Shown here piece after piece: positions 56,161 to 64,000 of a DNA stretch of 64,000 bases. The stretch is from NCBI GenBank assembly GCA_964370605.1, contig CAYJJX010000008.1:34978-98977 (forward strand). The letters run 5' to 3'. A program made the position numbers and the translations under genes. The stretch is from CAYJBH01 sp964370605. GTDB lineage: Bacteria; Bacillota; Clostridia; Oscillospirales; Ruminococcaceae. A model generated the notes under the pieces. That model did not search any database. It was not told the origin of the DNA and saw only the letters and a program-made list of their open reading frames with translations. Each line of letters begins with the position of its first letter. The first letter of the stretch is position 1.

Positions 56161-57534
56161 ATGAGGATTTTTAACACGTTATCACGGAAAAAAGAGGAGT
56201 TTATCCCAGTCGAGCCGAAGCACTATCGTATATATGTCTGTGGCCCGACCGTATATAACTTTATTCATATAGGAAACGCACGCCCACTCATCGTCTACGA
56301 TGTTTTGCGTCGGTATCTCGAGTATACCGGAAACCGTGTCGATCATGTCATGAATATTACCGACATCGATGACAAGTTGATAAAAAAAGCGCAGGAAGAG
56401 GGCACGACAGTCAAGGAACTTGCAAGCAGATATGAGGCAGAGTTTATCATTGACCGCCGTGGTCTAAACTGTCTTGACCCGACCCATGCTCCCCGTGCAA
56501 CGGAGCATATCGATCAGATGATTGAGATGATAAACACCCTGTTGGAAAAAGGGTTTGCCTATGAGAGCGACGGAGATGTTTATTTTCGTACCAAGGCATT
56601 TGAGCAGTACGGCAAACTTTGCCATATGCCGATGGAGGAGCTGGTCGAGGGCGCGAGGGTCAATCCGGGCGAACGAAAGGAAGAGGCGACCGACTTTGCA
56701 CTTTGGAAGGGTGTAAAACCGGGAGAGCCGAGTTACAGTGCACCGTTTGGTGACGGCAGACCCGGTTGGCACATCGAATGCAGTGCCATGGCGAAGCAAT
56801 ATCTCGGCGAGACGTTCGACCTTCATGGCGGCGGTGTGGATCTTGTTTTCCCGCACCATGAAAACGAAATTGCGCAGAGCGAGTGCGCCAACGGGAAGCC
56901 TTTTGCCAACTATTTTATGCACAACGGTTTTTTGAACATGGGCGGCAACAAGATGAGCAAAAGCCTCGGCAACTTTTTTACCACCCGTGAGGTGGCGGAG
57001 CGTCACGGCTATTCGGCGATACGATTTTTGATGCTGTCGGCGCACTATCGCAGTCCACTCCAGTTTGGTGATGATGTGGTTCAGCAGAGCATTGCGGCGC
57101 TGGAGCGAATCGAAAACTGCATTTCCATGCTGACTCGTGAGCAACAGCACGCACCGAAAGACGGTGAAAATCTGGGTGAAGCCTGTGGCGCGGCACGACG
57201 TGATTTTTGCAAGGCAATGGACGACGACCTCAACACAGCCGATGCACTTTCCGTGATATTTGAGCTGATAAAAGAGACAAACTCTCATCGTGAAAACCTT
57301 TCAGGCGATGCAATGGCAGAGGTGCTGGCGACCATTATGGAGCTCTGCGACGTGCTGGGCATATTTTTCGACAAAGAAGAGACCCCAAAAGAAGTGATTG
57401 ACCTTGTTGGTCAACGTGCAGAGGCAAAGAAAGCAAAAGACTTTGCGCTTGCCGACGAGATTCGAGAAAAGATAACAAGGCTCGGCTATACGGTAGAGGA
57501 CACTCGAAACGGTCCGGTCGCTAAAAAGATATAG
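56161..57534 (+). CDS. cysS: Cysteinyl-tRNA synthetase
   Basis: A 457-residue class I synthetase. VCGPTVYNFIHIGNARPL has the zinc-ligand Cys and the HIGH motif, GGGVDLVFPHHENEIAQSE further zinc and substrate residues, and KMSKSLGNF the KMSKS loop. The C-terminal anticodon-binding region is standard. A 17-bp palindrome occurs near its 3' end (57398-57414). Confidence 0.96.
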   Translation: MRIFNTLSRKKEEFIPVEPKHYRIYVCGPTVYNFIHIGNARPLIVYDVLRRYLEYTGNRVDHVMNITDIDDKLIKKAQEEGTTVKELASRYEAEFIIDRRGLNCLDPTHAPRATEHIDQMIEMINTLLEKGFAYESDGDVYFRTKAFEQYGKLCHMPMEELVEGARVNPGERKEEATDFALWKGVKPGEPSYSAPFGDGRPGWHIECSAMAKQYLGETFDLHGGGVDLVFPHHENEIAQSECANGKPFANYFMHNGFLNMGGNKMSKSLGNFFTTREVAERHGYSAIRFLMLSAHYRSPLQFGDDVVQQSIAALERIENCISMLTREQQHAPKDGENLGEACGAARRDFCKAMDDDLNTADALSVIFELIKETNSHRENLSGDAMAEVLATIMELCDVLGIFFDKEETPKEVIDLVGQRAEAKKAKDFALADEIREKITRLGYTVEDTRNGPVAKKI

Positions 57535-57657
57535 TCAGGCTTAATCAAACGCACACTCAATTTGGCATTTTAATGGGTTTTGCAAGGTCGATTAACAGCC
57601 GGATCTTAGGAGGATAAGGTTTGTGCTGATAAAAAATCGGAAAGGTAGGTATTTTGT

Positions 57658-58536
57658 ATGAGAAGGTATATAGCATTGTTTTTGGCACTGTGTCTTGCGT
57701 TTTTGTTGATCGGTTGTAGCGCTGAATATGACAGTGCATCGTCGGAAAGTGTGTATAACACCACCGCTGCCGAGGCTCCCGCGATGGAAGAGATGGGCTT
57801 TGACGAAGGCACGATGGACTACGCCGCGGAGGAGTCATACAGTCCTGAGTCGGTCGAAGTGGAGCGCATGATCATCAAAAATGCGAACATCGACATGGCG
57901 ACCAACGATTTTGACAGTGCACTTTCCGGAATACGAGGCAAGATAAGCGAGCTTTCCGGCGAGGTAACCGGTTCCGACCAATGGGGAAGTGAGGAGTATT
58001 CCGACCGCTATATTACGCTGACGGTGCGTATACCGGCGGAAAATTATCAGTCTTTCATCGATGGAGTGTCGGAAATCGGCGAGGTGATGGGACTGCATGA
58101 GAGTAGCGAAGACGTCACAACACAGTATATTGATCTGGAGGCGAGGATCGAGTCGCTGGAGGCGCAGGAAGATCGCCTGCTGGAACTGCTTGAAATTGCC
58201 GAGACGGTCACCGAGATCATGGAGATCGAAACGCACCTTTCAAATGTGCGCTATGAACGTGAGAGCTACACACAACAGCGGCTCTATCTGGAGCGACAGG
58301 TCAGCATGAGCACAATATATATCAGCCTGCAAGAGCAAGAGCAGATTATCATCACCGAAAGAAGTTTCTTTTCTGACATTGCAAGCAGTTTTGTAAACGG
58401 CTTTTTCGGTCTCGGTGACTTCCTCAGCGGATTCATGATTTTCTTCGTCGGAGCAATCCCGACGCTGGTACTGCTTGGAGCAATAGCGGCAGTGGTGATT
58501 GTAATCATCAGAAAAATACGTAAGAAAAGGAAATAA
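57658..58536 (+). CDS. DUF4349 lipoprotein
   Basis: A 292-residue lipoprotein (lipobox LLIGC, Cys about 19). An acidic linker precedes a DUF4349 domain with IIKNANIDMATNDFDSALSGI, LTVRIPAENYQSFIDGVSEIG, a coiled coil (about 160-205) and a C-terminal membrane helix (about 255-285) followed by a basic tail. Function unknown; the two-anchor form suggests an envelope role. Its stop overlaps the ribF start by one base. Confidence 0.87.
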   Translation: MRRYIALFLALCLAFLLIGCSAEYDSASSESVYNTTAAEAPAMEEMGFDEGTMDYAAEESYSPESVEVERMIIKNANIDMATNDFDSALSGIRGKISELSGEVTGSDQWGSEEYSDRYITLTVRIPAENYQSFIDGVSEIGEVMGLHESSEDVTTQYIDLEARIESLEAQEDRLLELLEIAETVTEIMEIETHLSNVRYERESYTQQRLYLERQVSMSTIYISLQEQEQIIITERSFFSDIASSFVNGFFGLGDFLSGFMIFFVGAIPTLVLLGAIAAVVIVIIRKIRKKRK

Positions 58537-59426
58537 TGAATATAAAACAAGGGTTCTCGGAATTGACCGCATCGGTCATTGCTCTGGGCAGTTTTGATGG
58601 AGTCCATCTGGGACACTGCTCGGTGTTGTCGCTTGCGGCAAGCAGGGCGGTCGAAATCGACGTACCTTCTGTGGCTCTTTGCCTCATGCCGCCAAGGCAT
58701 TGTGAGTTGATTGAGGGAGTTAGCCTGCAACAGCGACACATTGAATTATGCGGGATTGAGGTTTGTGAACAGGTAGAGTTTGAACAATATCGAAACATCA
58801 CTGCCGAAGATTTTTTTCATGGTATTTTGATAGACAAACTTGGGGCAAAGGCAGTTGTGTGCGGTCCCGATTTTCGATTCGGACGTGACAGGGTTGGCGA
58901 TGTAGCACTTCTTACGGCACTCTGCAAAAAAAGCGGAGTAGAACTTTTGGTGGCCGACGATTACACTCACAAGGGGGAGCGAATCTCTTCGACACGGATA
59001 AGAACCGCGCTCAAAAATGGCGACATCGAGTCGGCAAACGAGATGCTGGGACGAGCCTACACCATCGATTTTGAGGTGAAAAGAGGGTTCGGAATCGGCG
59101 AAAAACTCGGTTTTCCCACCGCGAATCAATACTGGGAAAAAGGCTTTGTGGTGCCAAAATCGGGCGTTTATATCACCCGCACATCGGTTGAGGGAAAGCA
59201 TTACCCTTCCGCAACGGGTGTGACCTCTCGCCCGAGTTTTACCGACGGCACCGACATCAGCTGCGAGACAACTATTGCAGATACCGTTGTTGACCTATAT
59301 GGTCAAAAAATTGAAGTGCAGTTTCATAAATATTTGTTTGAACCAAAGAAGTTCGAAGATAAAGGGGAGCTGGCGGCGATGATCGGCGACGTCTGCCGTC
59401 AGGCTCAACAGTATTTCAATCAGTAG
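58536..59426 (+). CDS. ribF: Bifunctional riboflavin kinase / FAD synthetase
   Basis: A 296-residue enzyme making FMN and FAD. The N-terminal nucleotidyltransferase domain has LGSFDGVHLGHCSVL (HxGH), and GPDFRFGRDRVGD and ISSTRIRTAL follow; the C-terminal kinase domain begins GFGIGEKLGFPTAN and holds GVYITRTSVEGKHYPS. It contains two of the 17-bp palindromes. The ATG overlaps the preceding stop as TAATG. Confidence 0.93.
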   Translation: MNIKQGFSELTASVIALGSFDGVHLGHCSVLSLAASRAVEIDVPSVALCLMPPRHCELIEGVSLQQRHIELCGIEVCEQVEFEQYRNITAEDFFHGILIDKLGAKAVVCGPDFRFGRDRVGDVALLTALCKKSGVELLVADDYTHKGERISSTRIRTALKNGDIESANEMLGRAYTIDFEVKRGFGIGEKLGFPTANQYWEKGFVVPKSGVYITRTSVEGKHYPSATGVTSRPSFTDGTDISCETTIADTVVDLYGQKIEVQFHKYLFEPKKFEDKGELAAMIGDVCRQAQQYFNQ

Positions 59427-59454
59427 CATTGAAAAACGACACTGAACTATATAG

Positions 59455-60003
59455 GCGAAGGGCTAAGGGTGAAACGGGCGCGGCTGTGGTGCGGGGTATT
59501 TATATAATAGGAGGAAAAGATAATGAGCAAATTTACTGAACGTGGATATTTTGTTAAAGAGAATGGTCCAGTTTATTTTACTTTAGATATGGACAAAACG
59601 GTAGATTGGTTTGAAAATATTTTAGGTTGGTACAGCGAAATAGATGAGCGTAATGAAAATGGGAAAGGCTGTTATGGTTGTGTGTATAGCATTCCAACAG
59701 AGATTGAAGTTACACATTTAGCTCCTTTTACAGGCATTCATATGTTTTTTGGCGAACCTAAGCAGGATTTGATTTGTTTTATGCATATTCATGGAATTGA
59801 AAAGATGCGGGAATATGTTATTAAAAATGGTTGGAATGAAATTTCAGAAATTGTCTTGCAACCTTGGGGTGGTAAAACCTGTACATTGACAACAATAGAT
59901 GGATGTATCATAAACATCTTTGAGTGAGATTATGAGCATTTCATGCAGCGCAGCCACACCACAGTCCCACGCCATTCACCGTTAGCCATTGGTCAATCTT
60001 CGC
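59455..60003. mobile_element. Inverted-repeat-flanked single-gene cassette
   Basis: GCGAAG-GGCTAAGGGTGAAA and CTGTGGTGCGG on the left (59455-59494) match, in inverted order, CCACACCACAG, TTCACCGTTAGCC and CTTCGC on the right (59954-60003). The imperfect arms of about 40-50 bp enclose one AT-rich VOC gene. GGCTAAGGGTGAAA resembles the family B motif. No transposase is present, so any mobility would need one in trans. Confidence 0.5.
59523..59927 (+). CDS. VOC (glyoxalase/bleomycin-resistance) superfamily protein
   Basis: A 134-residue protein with the one-module VOC pattern: VYFTLDMDKTVDWFENILGWY at the start, IEVTHLAPFTGIHMFFGEP in the middle, and CTLTTIDGCIINIFE as the terminal strand. Members bind metal and act as lyases, dioxygenases or drug-binding proteins; the role here is unknown. 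The gene is visibly more AT-rich, with A/T third positions, than its neighbours and is bounded by inverted repeats, both signs of transfer. AGGAGG supports the ATG. Confidence 0.8.
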   Translation: MSKFTERGYFVKENGPVYFTLDMDKTVDWFENILGWYSEIDERNENGKGCYGCVYSIPTEIEVTHLAPFTGIHMFFGEPKQDLICFMHIHGIEKMREYVIKNGWNEISEIVLQPWGGKTCTLTTIDGCIINIFE

Positions 60004-60046
60004 TGTGCGAAGATTATACAAACAAGTTAGGAGTATTTGCCGACGA

Positions 60047-61231
60047 ATGAGATATGTCAGCGACAGCAAGCGAGAAAAGCGCAATAAAAAGAGCAAGAGA
60101 CCTGTAGTTAAGCGACCGAAGGCACATCCGAAGTTGCCGACAACGGGCTCTCCTGATCGTGCCATACATGAAGCGCCGGAACTGCCGATCGACAAGCCGA
60201 CCGTAATTGAACGTGAAGGTGTCAAGGTCAACATATCCGCCGCCGTCAAACGTGCGCACCGAGGCAATAAAATCCCCAAAAAACCAATAGACAGAGACAA
60301 GGTATCGTCGATAATTATCAAGGTGTTGATCGGATTCGGCATTGCGGTCGCGCTGACGTTGGTAATGGTGATGGTCTACTACTTCGCCACACAGAGCACC
60401 GATACTCAACCTCAGGCCGAGGAGGTCGAGGGCTATCCGGCATTGGTAGGCGGCATAAACATCGAGGCGCCGCCAGCCACCGTTGCTTCTCTTTCTCCTC
60501 TTTTGACCAACATGGTCAAAACTTTGCCGCTCGGCGATCCGCTGATAGCAGTCAGCGAATATTGTGAAAATGATAATAATCTCCCTGTCGTCGGAACTCC
60601 GCTTTTGCCCGATGTTGACAGCCTAATAGAGCTCGGGCCGGAATATTTGATTACGCTGACACCACTTACGATACAACAAAAAATCAGCCTGGAGCAGGTC
60701 GGCATAACGGTTCTTGAGTTTGCAGCGCCGACGACGGTCGGAGGCTTTTCCGATCTTGCGAGTGAGCTTGCCACGCTGTTTTTGGGCGATGAACAAGGTG
60801 TTGCGGTCGCGAGTGCAATTTACGGCAGATTTTCTAACGCGTTGGCGCAGTATTCGACAGCGGTGGATCGACCGGTGGAAGAGCGCCCGAGCTATTCGCT
60901 CATGTTTGATCTGAGTGGTTTTTCCGCCACCCCCGACACCATCGAGGCACAGATATTCACCTCGGTGCTGGGTCGTGCGGCGGTCGAGGGGCAGGGATAT
61001 GCCACCACCATGCAGGATATATTGGACGCCGACCCCGAGATCATAATACTCCCCGACACCCTTACCTTTGCCGATCTTGAGGGAACCGGTCTGGAACTTG
61101 GCAGTGCGGCGCAGAACAACATGATTTTCTTTATCGACATGAAAAATGTTGAGACGTACAATCCGCTTTTGCTTTTCGATCTTGCCGAGATTGCAAATCA
61201 TGTCTATCCCGAGCTGACCATCGGAAGCTAG
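60047..61231 (+). CDS. Membrane-anchored periplasmic-binding-protein-like protein (BtuF/TroA fold)
   Basis: A 394-residue protein with a basic N-terminal cytoplasmic segment (about 1-90), one membrane helix (about 95-118) and an extracytoplasmic domain. LSPLLTNMVKTLPLGDPLIAVSEYC, VDSLIELGPEYLITLTPLTIQQKISLEQVGITVLEF and EIIILPDTLTF match class III substrate-binding proteins for cobalamin, siderophores or metals. No permease or ATPase is adjacent and it is helix-anchored rather than a lipoprotein, so it may be a sensor or receptor. AGGAG is 13 bases before ATG 60047. Confidence 0.75.
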   Translation: MRYVSDSKREKRNKKSKRPVVKRPKAHPKLPTTGSPDRAIHEAPELPIDKPTVIEREGVKVNISAAVKRAHRGNKIPKKPIDRDKVSSIIIKVLIGFGIAVALTLVMVMVYYFATQSTDTQPQAEEVEGYPALVGGINIEAPPATVASLSPLLTNMVKTLPLGDPLIAVSEYCENDNNLPVVGTPLLPDVDSLIELGPEYLITLTPLTIQQKISLEQVGITVLEFAAPTTVGGFSDLASELATLFLGDEQGVAVASAIYGRFSNALAQYSTAVDRPVEERPSYSLMFDLSGFSATPDTIEAQIFTSVLGRAAVEGQGYATTMQDILDADPEIIILPDTLTFADLEGTGLELGSAAQNNMIFFIDMKNVETYNPLLLFDLAEIANHVYPELTIGS

Positions 61232-61275
61232 CCGATAAAAATGCTGAAAAGTATCAAAATAATATAAAAAAACGA

Positions 61276-61299
61276 TTTGACAAATCACGGTTTGTCAAA
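61276..61299 (+). other. Hairpin after the binding-protein gene
   Basis: TTTGACAAA, 6-base loop, TTTGTCAAA: a perfect 9-bp stem 45 bases after the stop, with no T run. Possible weak terminator. Confidence 0.4.
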
Positions 61300-61407
61300 A
61301 ACTAGAAATCAATAATTAATGCTTGCTGAACAACTTTGAAATGGCGCTACAAAGCGAACAAAATAAGTGGCACAAGACTCGAAAAGCGAAGTGTATGGGG
61401 CAAAATG

Positions 61408-62328
61408 ATGGATAAAAGAGTGCAAAACGAATGGTCAACCTATTTTCAAAACCCTGAATATCTGGAGGCGTCACGGATAGCGACGTTGAAACCGGAGATG
61501 GGCGAGCTGATGAAAGGCTGGCTGGGACTTTGCGACGGCATGAAGGTGCTGGATGTCGGTTGCGGCACCGGAGAGTTCGTCGCCTATCTTGCCGCGACGG
61601 TCAAAGACTGTGAGTTCGTTGGCATCGATCTGGACGAAGTTTTATTGCAGTCGGCATCACAGCGTCCGGAAAAACAGGGCAACAGCCTGCGTTTTCAAAA
61701 AGCCGATGCGCTGAGCCTGCCGTTTGAAGAACAAAATTTTGACCTTGTCGTGTCACACACTTTTTTTACCAACATTGAAGATCCTGAAACAGCGATGAGC
61801 GAGATGAAGCGGGTGGCAAAAAAAGGAGCTTTAATAGCCTCGGTTACGCCGCAAAGTCTTACGGCGATACCGTTTCATCAAGGAATATATCCGCCGGAAT
61901 ATAGTTATTATACTGAATATATGATTCTTTGGTGGGAGGTATTTTGTCTTTATCAAAAGGTAAAACCGATCGAAGGTTTTCTCAAGGGACTGCAACCGAA
62001 TCTTGTCCCGCAACTCTTTGCACAGTCGGGTCTGAAAAATATAAAGATGCATTCGACAGCGAACAGCTTTTCACTCAGCGACGCCGGAATTGATGCCGAG
62101 ACAAAAAAACGATATATCGAGCTGAATAACATAGCGGAACTGAAAAAGTTCAACGCGTTTTTGAAACTTCCGGAATTCAGCGAACAGATATCGATGCAAA
62201 AGGCACAGCGATATGTCGAGCTGATCAATATCAAGGCAAACACCTTGATGAAACACCTTGACGAAAACAGCATCTGGGAATGGTACGGCGGAAGTAGCCT
62301 TGTCATGACAGGGGTGAATGAGGGATAG
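61408..62328 (+). CDS. SAM-dependent methyltransferase
   Basis: A 306-residue class I methyltransferase. MKVLDVGCGTGEFVAYLA is motif I, CEFVGIDLDEVLLQSASQ motif II, and LPFEEQNFDLVVSHTFFTNIEDPETAMSEMKRVAKKGALIASV motifs III-V. The C-terminal 130 residues are helical and distinctive, presumably for substrate. The frame is open from 61336; GGGG seven bases before ATG 61408 favours this start. Substrate unknown. Confidence 0.85.
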   Translation: MDKRVQNEWSTYFQNPEYLEASRIATLKPEMGELMKGWLGLCDGMKVLDVGCGTGEFVAYLAATVKDCEFVGIDLDEVLLQSASQRPEKQGNSLRFQKADALSLPFEEQNFDLVVSHTFFTNIEDPETAMSEMKRVAKKGALIASVTPQSLTAIPFHQGIYPPEYSYYTEYMILWWEVFCLYQKVKPIEGFLKGLQPNLVPQLFAQSGLKNIKMHSTANSFSLSDAGIDAETKKRYIELNNIAELKKFNAFLKLPEFSEQISMQKAQRYVELINIKANTLMKHLDENSIWEWYGGSSLVMTGVNEG

Positions 62329-62425
62329 TTTGCCACCCTCACAGCAATTCGGTAAAGGGGCAATGTATATTGCCAATAATATATACATAACATTATAGTA
62401 GGGTATCAAAGAAAGGAAGAAAAAG

Positions 62426-62788
62426 ATGATAGACACAACAAAATTTGTCGATGAATCAAAAAGGGTTTTGACCTCAATAACCGACACCCTCGCCGCGTAT
62501 GCCAATGCGGGCAAACAAAAGATAGACGTCTTTACACTGGAGGGTGAGCTGTCCAAGGCACAAAAACAACTTGGTGCACTTGTTTACAGTCTCTACAAGA
62601 CCAATCAAGAGGACAGCGAGCTCACAAAGCAATATCTCGACACCATCGACGAAATTTATGACAAGATTGAGCGTGCAAAAACTTTGTCGCAGCCGATAAC
62701 GCACCAGACAAGGCATTGCTCCGGCTGTGGTGGTAAGGTTGGAATCAACGATGTGTTCTGTGCAAAGTGCGGACAGCGTCAGATGTAG
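62426..62788 (+). CDS. Coiled-coil protein with C-terminal zinc ribbon
   Basis: A 120-residue protein: an N-terminal helical region (about 1-90) and a C-terminal double CxxC zinc ribbon, CSGCGGKVGINDVFCAKCG. Such small zinc-ribbon proteins are common in Clostridia and lack an assigned role. AAAGGAAG supports the ATG. Confidence 0.75.
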   Translation: MIDTTKFVDESKRVLTSITDTLAAYANAGKQKIDVFTLEGELSKAQKQLGALVYSLYKTNQEDSELTKQYLDTIDEIYDKIERAKTLSQPITHQTRHCSGCGGKVGINDVFCAKCGQRQM

Positions 62789-62923
62789 TTGACAAAAGGC
62801 AATTGCTCTGTGGGCGGTATTTTCGCCCTGCTTGATGTCGCGGCAAGCCATGGCATTGGTGCAACTTTGGATTTTTTGTGCGCCGACACCCTGCAACGCA
62901 GATGATAAAAAATAATGATACTC

Positions 62924-62960
62924 AAAGGCAAGATGTGAAAGTTCATGTCTTGCCTTTTTT
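62924..62960 (+). terminator. Rho-independent terminator
   Basis: AAAGGCAAGATGTGAA and TTCATGTCTTGCCTTT form a long stem followed by a T run. Confidence 0.85.
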
Positions 62961-63004
62961 GTGTTTTTAAAGCTATAGTCAAACCACTCCAAAATAAAAA
63001 CAGT

Positions 63005-63079
63005 CATTCACTATTAGTTATTAGCTCTTAGCTATATGAGTTCTTAGACTTTAGCCACAAGTGCATTTTGCACTTGTTA
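63005..63079. repeat. Family B repeat plus hairpin
   Basis: CACTATTAGTTATTAGCTCT and a second TTCTTAGACTTTAGCC match the sequence upstream of coaD. A perfect hairpin ACAAGTGC-ATTTT-GCACTTGT follows at 63058-63079, just before the flippase gene's AAGGAGG. Confidence 0.55.
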
Positions 63080-63104
63080 CACCCGATACAGTAAGGAGGA
63101 ACCT

Positions 63105-64000
63105 TGAGCCGTAAAAAATTTCTAACGGGAGCGATTTTGCTCTTCATTTCCACTTTTGCCGTCAAGGTCATCGGCGCGTTTTATCGCATACCGTTGACCG
63201 ACATACTCGGCGGCGAAGGGATGGGGTATTACAGCACGGCGTTCAACATATTTGCGCCGCTTTTTGCGCTATTTGTGACCGGTCTGCCAATCGCGGTATC
63301 ACATCATGTAGCGGCGGCGGTATCGGTCGGCGATGAACTCAGGGCAAAAACGGTTGTCCGCACTTCGCTCACCGTGTCGGTCGCGGCAGGCCTAATCGGC
63401 ATGACATTGCTAGTTGTTGCGGCAGGCGGATTTAGCGAGTTGGTACGCAATCCCGATGCAACTCCGGCGATCTACTGTCTTGCGCCGACACTTTTTCTCA
63501 GTGCGGTGTCGGCGGTGCTTCGAGGCGCTACACAGGGGCGACAGAACATGATGCCGACCGCGCTTTCTCAGATGGTGGAGGCGGTGATAAAGCTGATAAT
63601 AGGGATCGGGCTTGCTGTGGTAGCGACCGACTATTTTATGGAGCAATTTCGTGCAACCGGTTATGTACTTTCGGTGGTATATCCGACGACCGCCGAGGCT
63701 ACAACTGCAATTATTCCACTTGCGGCGGCGGCATCGCTTGCGGGAATATCGCTGTCAAATCTTGTAGGCACGTTGCTTTTGCTTATAATCACGCGAAAAA
63801 ACTTTGTCGGCGGCGGAAAATTTTCGGGAGTGATAGCGGTTGATCTTGTGAAGATGGCATTTCCTGTTGCGCTTTCGGCAGTTGTGATAAATTTGACTTC
63901 GCTGATCGATCTTGCTACTATAATGCGTCACGTGGAGAAGCTAATGATAGAGGTGCCACAGCGGCTTTATGACGCATATCCGAACCTCGGACTGGAACTC
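63105..64000 (+). CDS. SpoVB/MurJ-like polysaccharide flippase, partial and with apparent early frameshift
   Basis: A MATE/MVF-superfamily membrane protein cut by the window edge (about 298 codons visible). AAGGAGG and TTG 63105 give M-S-R-K-K, but the next codons read F-stop; the family-like continuation LTGAILLFISTFAVKVIGAFYRIPLTDILGGEGMGYYSTAFNIFAPLF lies in the -1 frame from the A6 run (63114-63119). One T or A appears missing. Several helices with Gly/Pro-rich turns follow. Relatives export lipid-linked wall or spore-cortex precursors. Confidence 0.75.

Larger units (their letters stand above)
57398..60519. promoter_or_regulatory. Right cluster of four TTGACC-N5-GGTCAA palindromes
   Basis: Sites at 57398-57414 (cysS), 58563-58579 and 59290-59306 (both ribF), and 60503-60519 (binding-protein gene). 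All have the exact core TGACC-N5-GGTCA. Coding frames differ: read as I-D-L-V-G-Q in cysS, V-D-L-Y-G-Q in ribF and L-L-T-N-M-V-K in the last gene. None was seen between 35.3 and 57.4 kb or after 60.5 kb. Confidence 0.8.

Overview
This window looks like the replication-origin region of a Gram-positive, Clostridia-type bacterium with spore-former traits, probably close to the Oscillospirales/Ruminococcaceae. That placement is inferred from gene content and not from any search. The evidence is dnaA-dnaN-recF-remB-gyrB-gyrA in one run, soj/spo0J (parA/parB) plus a separate noc, spoVAE, a SpoVB-like flippase, ftsY, a RimO/MtaB pair, and families typical of Clostridia (DUF1846, DUF2304, DUF4830, DUF4349, NYN-LOTUS). 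No rRNA, tRNA or CRISPR array was seen.

Layout. From 1 to 12.4 kb lie CoaX, a leftward envelope/glycosyltransferase group with an HD-GYP phosphodiesterase, a DUF1846 protein, an HtrA-like protease, IlvE, SpoVAE-EndoA and AcpS. From 12.5 to 24.2 kb almost everything runs leftward: an AEC transporter, class II aldolase, dTDP-rhamnose genes rfbB/D/A (no rfbC) with a rhamnosyltransferase-like gene, a NYN nuclease, SerS, ParB and ParA. From 24.3 to 43.0 kb are small accessory genes, a B12-binding radical SAM protein, an AT-rich parS-bearing spacer, Noc, MtaB, a DacF-type carboxypeptidase, a P-type calcium ATPase, TruA, RdgB and FtsY. From 43.2 kb to the right end every gene runs rightward: dnaA, oriC, dnaN, recF, remB, gyrB, gyrA, rsmD, coaD, a DivIVA-like protein, recX, rimO, pgsA, cysS, ribF, a substrate-binding protein, a methyltransferase and a flippase gene cut by the window edge. 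The switch from mostly leftward to wholly rightward genes fits bidirectional replication from the dnaA-dnaN gap.

Origin signals. The dnaA-dnaN gap carries repeated CTTTCAACA/TTTTCAACA boxes (not canonical TTATCCACA), a DnaA-trio-like CTA/ATA run and an AT-rich unwinding region. Three more TTTTCAACA boxes lie near two parS sites around 28.9-29.3 kb, next to noc; a third parS lies at 27.0 kb.

The most unusual signal is a 17-bp palindrome, TTGACC-N5-GGTCAA. Ten exact-core copies (TGACC-N5-GGTCA) and two with one core mismatch were found by eye. They occur only in two clusters, 29.7-35.3 kb and 57.4-60.5 kb, roughly symmetric about oriC. They lie in genes on both strands and in different reading frames, so the DNA rather than the protein appears to be conserved. 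I propose an origin-flanking, centromere-like or nucleoid-organising array with an unidentified binding protein.

Small repeats. Family A elements are bounded by ends like TATAGTNATTCAACTTGAAA and include two 177-bp copies that are about 98% identical and made of successive hairpins. Family B elements carry CTAAGAGTGAAA / TTCACTCTTAG motifs. A related imperfect inverted repeat encloses an AT-rich VOC-family gene, which looks like a transferred one-gene cassette.
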